A DNA stretch of 64,000 nt from positions 191,748-255,747 of the forward strand of contig KZ836040.1 of assembly GCA_003255745.1 (NCBI GenBank). The letters run 5' to 3'. The notes beneath the pieces were generated by a model. It did no database searches. It had not been told where the DNA came from and was given only the letters and a program-made list of their open reading frames with translations. This document shows, in pieces, positions 61,778 through 64,000 of the stretch; position 1 is the first letter of the stretch; each line of letters opens with the position of its first letter. The DNA is from Paracoccus saliphilus. Lineage in GTDB: Bacteria; Pseudomonadota; Alphaproteobacteria; Rhodobacterales; Rhodobacteraceae. The translations under genes were made by a program, and so were the position numbers.

Positions 61778-62622
61778 CCGACCGGCTGGCCAACGGCGCT
61801 TTCGTCGTCGTAATGCAGTCTGCGCGGCTGCTGCCCTATCGGCAGCGCATCCCGGCGATGGGCTGGCTGTTCTCGCATGTGATTGCGCCTTTGGCGGGGT
61901 GGCGGGGCCGAATCCGGGACAACCTGTCCCTGGCGCGCCCTGACTTGTCCCCGGTCGAGATCGAGGCGCTGGTCCGGGCCGTGCCCGACAATGCCGGACG
62001 TTCCCTGGCCGAGATCTATGCGGGCGAGGAGTTCACCCGCCGCATCCATGCCTCCGATCCCTTGGAAGGACCCGGCCTGCCCGCGCTGGAGGCCGCTTTC
62101 GAGACCGGCCGTCCGGTGATCCTGGCCTGCGCGCATTTCGGCAATTACGACGCCATGCGCGCGGCGCTGACGGGGCGCGGCTGGCCGGTGGGGGCGCTGT
62201 ATCGTCCCATGAACAACGAAGCCTTCAACCGCCATTACGTTCCCGCCATTACGGCCATTGCGGAACCGCTGTTCCCGCGCGGCCGGTCCGGCCTGGCGGC
62301 GATGCTGCGGTTCCTGAAGGGGGGAGGCTGGCTGGCCCTGGGCTTTGACCAGCATGACCGCGAGGGCGCCGACCTGCGGTTCTTCGACCTGCCCACCAAG
62401 ACCGTCCTGACCCCGGCCGAACTGGCCCGCCGCTATGATGCGCTGCTGGTGCCGATCGCGGGGATCCGCCGCGATGACGGGCTGAGCTTCAACGTTCATG
62501 TCGGGCAGCCCGTCGCGGCCGATACGCCGCGTGCCATGATGCAGGCGCTGAACGACGACCTGGAGATGCTGGTCAGGCGTCACATGGACCAGTGGTTCTG
62601 GATCCACCGGCGCTGGAAATAG
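61753..62622 (+). CDS. Lysophospholipid/lauroyl acyltransferase (LpxL/HtrB family)
   Basis: A 289-residue inner-membrane acyltransferase. The catalytic HxxxxD is HFGNYD in ILACAHFGNYDAM; AMLRFLKGGGWLALGFDQHDREG and HMDQWFWIHRRWK complete the family blocks. It would acylate lipid A precursors or a related lipid such as ornithine lipid; which one is not clear from sequence. ATG 61753 follows AAGAGGACCC. Confidence 0.87.
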   Translation: MRDDRPSLTDRLANGAFVVVMQSARLLPYRQRIPAMGWLFSHVIAPLAGWRGRIRDNLSLARPDLSPVEIEALVRAVPDNAGRSLAEIYAGEEFTRRIHASDPLEGPGLPALEAAFETGRPVILACAHFGNYDAMRAALTGRGWPVGALYRPMNNEAFNRHYVPAITAIAEPLFPRGRSGLAAMLRFLKGGGWLALGFDQHDREGADLRFFDLPTKTVLTPAELARRYDALLVPIAGIRRDDGLSFNVHVGQPVAADTPRAMMQALNDDLEMLVRRHMDQWFWIHRRWK

Positions 62623-62624
62623 CC

Positions 62625-62648
62625 GCGGCCCGCATCGCTCCGGGCCGC
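62625..62648. terminator. Hairpin between convergent acyltransferase and DAHP synthase genes
   Basis: An 8-bp perfect GC stem (GCGGCCCG/CGGGCCGC) with an 8-base loop fills the gap between the two convergent stops. There is no T-run, so efficiency is uncertain. Confidence 0.5.
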
Positions 62649-62654
62649 CAGGGT

Positions 62655-64000
62655 TCAGATCGCGGCGGCGGAGCGCTGCGGCGCGGTGCTTTCGCGGCGG
62701 GCGCGCAGTTCCTCGGCCACCAGGAAAGCCAGTTCCAGCGACTGGCTGGCATTCAGGCGCGGATCGCAGGCGGTGTGATAGCGGTCGGACAGATCCTCGT
62801 CCGTCACGGCCCGCACGCCGCCAGTGCATTCGGTGACGTCCTGGCCGGTCATCTCGAAATGGACGCCGCCTGGAATGGTGCCTTCGGCCGAGTGGACACC
62901 AAAGAACTCGCGCACCTCGCGCAGGATCGAATCGAAGGCCCGCGTCTTGTAGCCGGTCGAGGACTTGATGACGTTGCCGTGCATCGGATCGCAGGACCAG
63001 ACGACATTGGCGCCCTCTTCCTGGACTGCCTTGACCAGGCGCGGCAGGTGATCGCCCACCTTGCCGGCGCCAAAGCGCGCGATCAGGGTCAGCCGGCCGG
63101 CTTCGTTTTCCGGGTTCAGCTTGGCCATCAGCACCTTGAGATCCTCGGCGGTGGTGGTCGGGCCGCATTTCAGGCCGATCGGGTTCTGGACGCCGCGACA
63201 GAATTCAACATGCGCGCCGTCGGGCTGACGGGTGCGGTCGCCGATCCAGATCATGTGGCCCGAGCCCGCGACCGGCAGGCCGGTGGTCGAATCGATCCGC
63301 GCCAGCGCCTCTTCGTATTCCAGCAGCAGCGCCTCGTGGCTGGTGTAGAAATCGACCTTGGACAGCTGGTGCGCGGTGTCGGAATTCACGCCAGCCGCCT
63401 GCATGAAGGCAAGCGCGTCGCTGATGCGGTCCGCGATGTCGCGATACTTGGCTGCCTCGGGGCCGCCCACGAAATCGGCAATCCAGCTCTGGACGCGGTG
63501 CATGTCCGCGAAACCGCCGGTCGAGAAGGCCCGCAGCAGGTTCAGCGAAGCCGCCGCCTGGGTATAGGCGGCCAGCATCCGCTGCGGATCGGGGATGCGC
63601 GACTGCGCGGTGAAGTCAAAGCCGTTGATGATGTCGCCGCGATAGCTGGGCAGCTCAACCCCGCCAATCACCTCGGTCGGCGCGCTGCGCGGCTTGGCGA
63701 ACTGGCCGGCCATGCGGCCGACCTTGATCACCGGCATCTGGGCGCCCCAGGTCAGCACGACCGCCATCTGCAGCACCACCTTGAAGGTGTCGCGCAGGTT
63801 GTCGGCGCTGAATTCGCTGAAGCTTTCGGCGCAGTCGCCGCCCTGCAGCAGGAAGCCCCGCCCCGCCGCCACATCGGCCAGCTGCGCCTTCAGGCGCCGC
63901 GCCTCTCCGGCAAAAACCAAGGGCGGATAGCGGCGCAGCTGCGCCTCGACCGCCTGCAGGGCCGCAGGGTCGGTATAGTCGGGCATCTGGACGCGGGGAT
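62655..64000 (-). CDS. aroG: Class II 3-deoxy-7-phosphoheptulonate (DAHP) synthase, 5' end beyond window
   Basis: At least 443 residues of the plant-type (class II) DAHP synthase, first enzyme of the shikimate pathway. [53 protein letters not shown], and [10 protein letters not shown] carry the metal- and PEP-binding residues (Cys, His, Glu, Asp). An ATG exists at 63986, but codons before it read P-R-V-Q-M-P-D-Y, as in the family, so the true start lies outside the window. It is unrelated in sequence to E. coli AroF/G/H. Confidence 0.95.
   Translation of the reverse strand, partial: PRVQMPDYTDPAALQAVEAQLRRYPPLVFAGEARRLKAQLADVAAGRGFLLQGGDCAESFSEFSADNLRDTFKVVLQMAVVLTWGAQMPVIKVGRMAGQFAKPRSAPTEVIGGVELPSYRGDIINGFDFTAQSRIPDPQRMLAAYTQAAASLNLLRAFSTGGFADMHRVQSWIADFVGGPEAAKYRDIADRISDALAFMQAAGVNSDTAHQLSKVDFYTSHEALLLEYEEALARIDSTTGLPVAGSGHMIWIGDRTRQPDGAHVEFCRGVQNPIGLKCGPTTTAEDLKVLMAKLNPENEAGRLTLIARFGAGKVGDHLPRLVKAVQEEGANVVWSCDPMHGNVIKSSTGYKTRAFDSILREVREFFGVHSAEGTIPGGVHFEMTGQDVTECTGGVRAVTDEDLSDRYHTACDPRLNASQSLELAFLVAEELRARRESTAPQRSAAAI

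Overview
The window is a high-GC alphaproteobacterial chromosome segment, most likely from a Paracoccus-like member of the Rhodobacteraceae. The assignment rests on gene content and order: sdhC-sdhD-sdhA with two small lipoprotein genes before sdhB, glyQ and glyS separated by a small membrane-anchored protein gene, a class II DAHP synthase, ethylmalonyl-CoA-pathway genes (mch, mcl2), and an E2 2-oxoglutarate dehydrogenase subunit with two lipoyl domains. It is almost entirely housekeeping chromosome. I see no rRNA, tRNA, CRISPR array, prophage or insertion sequence. Genes are tightly packed with many ATGA and TGATG start/stop overlaps.

Layout. 1-9400: a clipped oxidoreductase end, a Bax-inhibitor-like membrane protein, a luciferase-like oxidoreductase, a GNAT acetyltransferase, rplU-rpmA, a zinc metallopeptidase, an ABC-F ATPase, an orphan iron-binding periplasmic protein and a nucleoside hydrolase. 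8676-18053 (minus): one long envelope/translation operon, pyrH - voltage-gated sodium channel - frr - uppS - cdsA - dxr - rseP - bamA - ompH(skp). 18135-28785: miaA, an AraC-type regulator, rlmE-ppx, trkH, a SPOR/peptidoglycan-binding protein and glyQ-(small protein)-glyS. 28952-49610: a central-carbon island with the sdh operon, mcl2-nnrU-DUF1737-mch, a TauE/SafE permease, mdh, a decayed gene and sucC-sucD-lipoprotein-sucA-sucB-(small protein)-MAPEG-lpdA. 49666-64000: two SLT lytic transglycosylases, ssb, leucine dehydrogenase, aroK-aroB, a small membrane protein, a secreted protein of unknown function, xerD, a CorC/HlyC-type protein, transketolase, an EamA transporter, an LpxL-type acyltransferase and the class II DAHP synthase, which runs off the right edge.

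How it works together. The island at 29-50 kb encodes succinate dehydrogenase, malate dehydrogenase, succinyl-CoA synthetase and the complete 2-oxoglutarate dehydrogenase complex, next to two enzymes of the ethylmalonyl-CoA pathway that assimilates acetyl-CoA. The most striking non-coding signal is a pair of TGTGATCACA-type palindromes, 21 bp centre to centre, upstream of sdhC and again upstream of sucC. This suggests one regulator acting on both TCA operons.

Other points of interest: a roughly 300-bp block of atypical base and codon use inside an intact glyS; a multiply broken gene between mdh and sucC; a BacNav-type channel gene inside the pyrH-frr cluster; a sulfotransferase-like gene inside the sdh operon; and GC-rich hairpins at three gene junctions of the suc operon.
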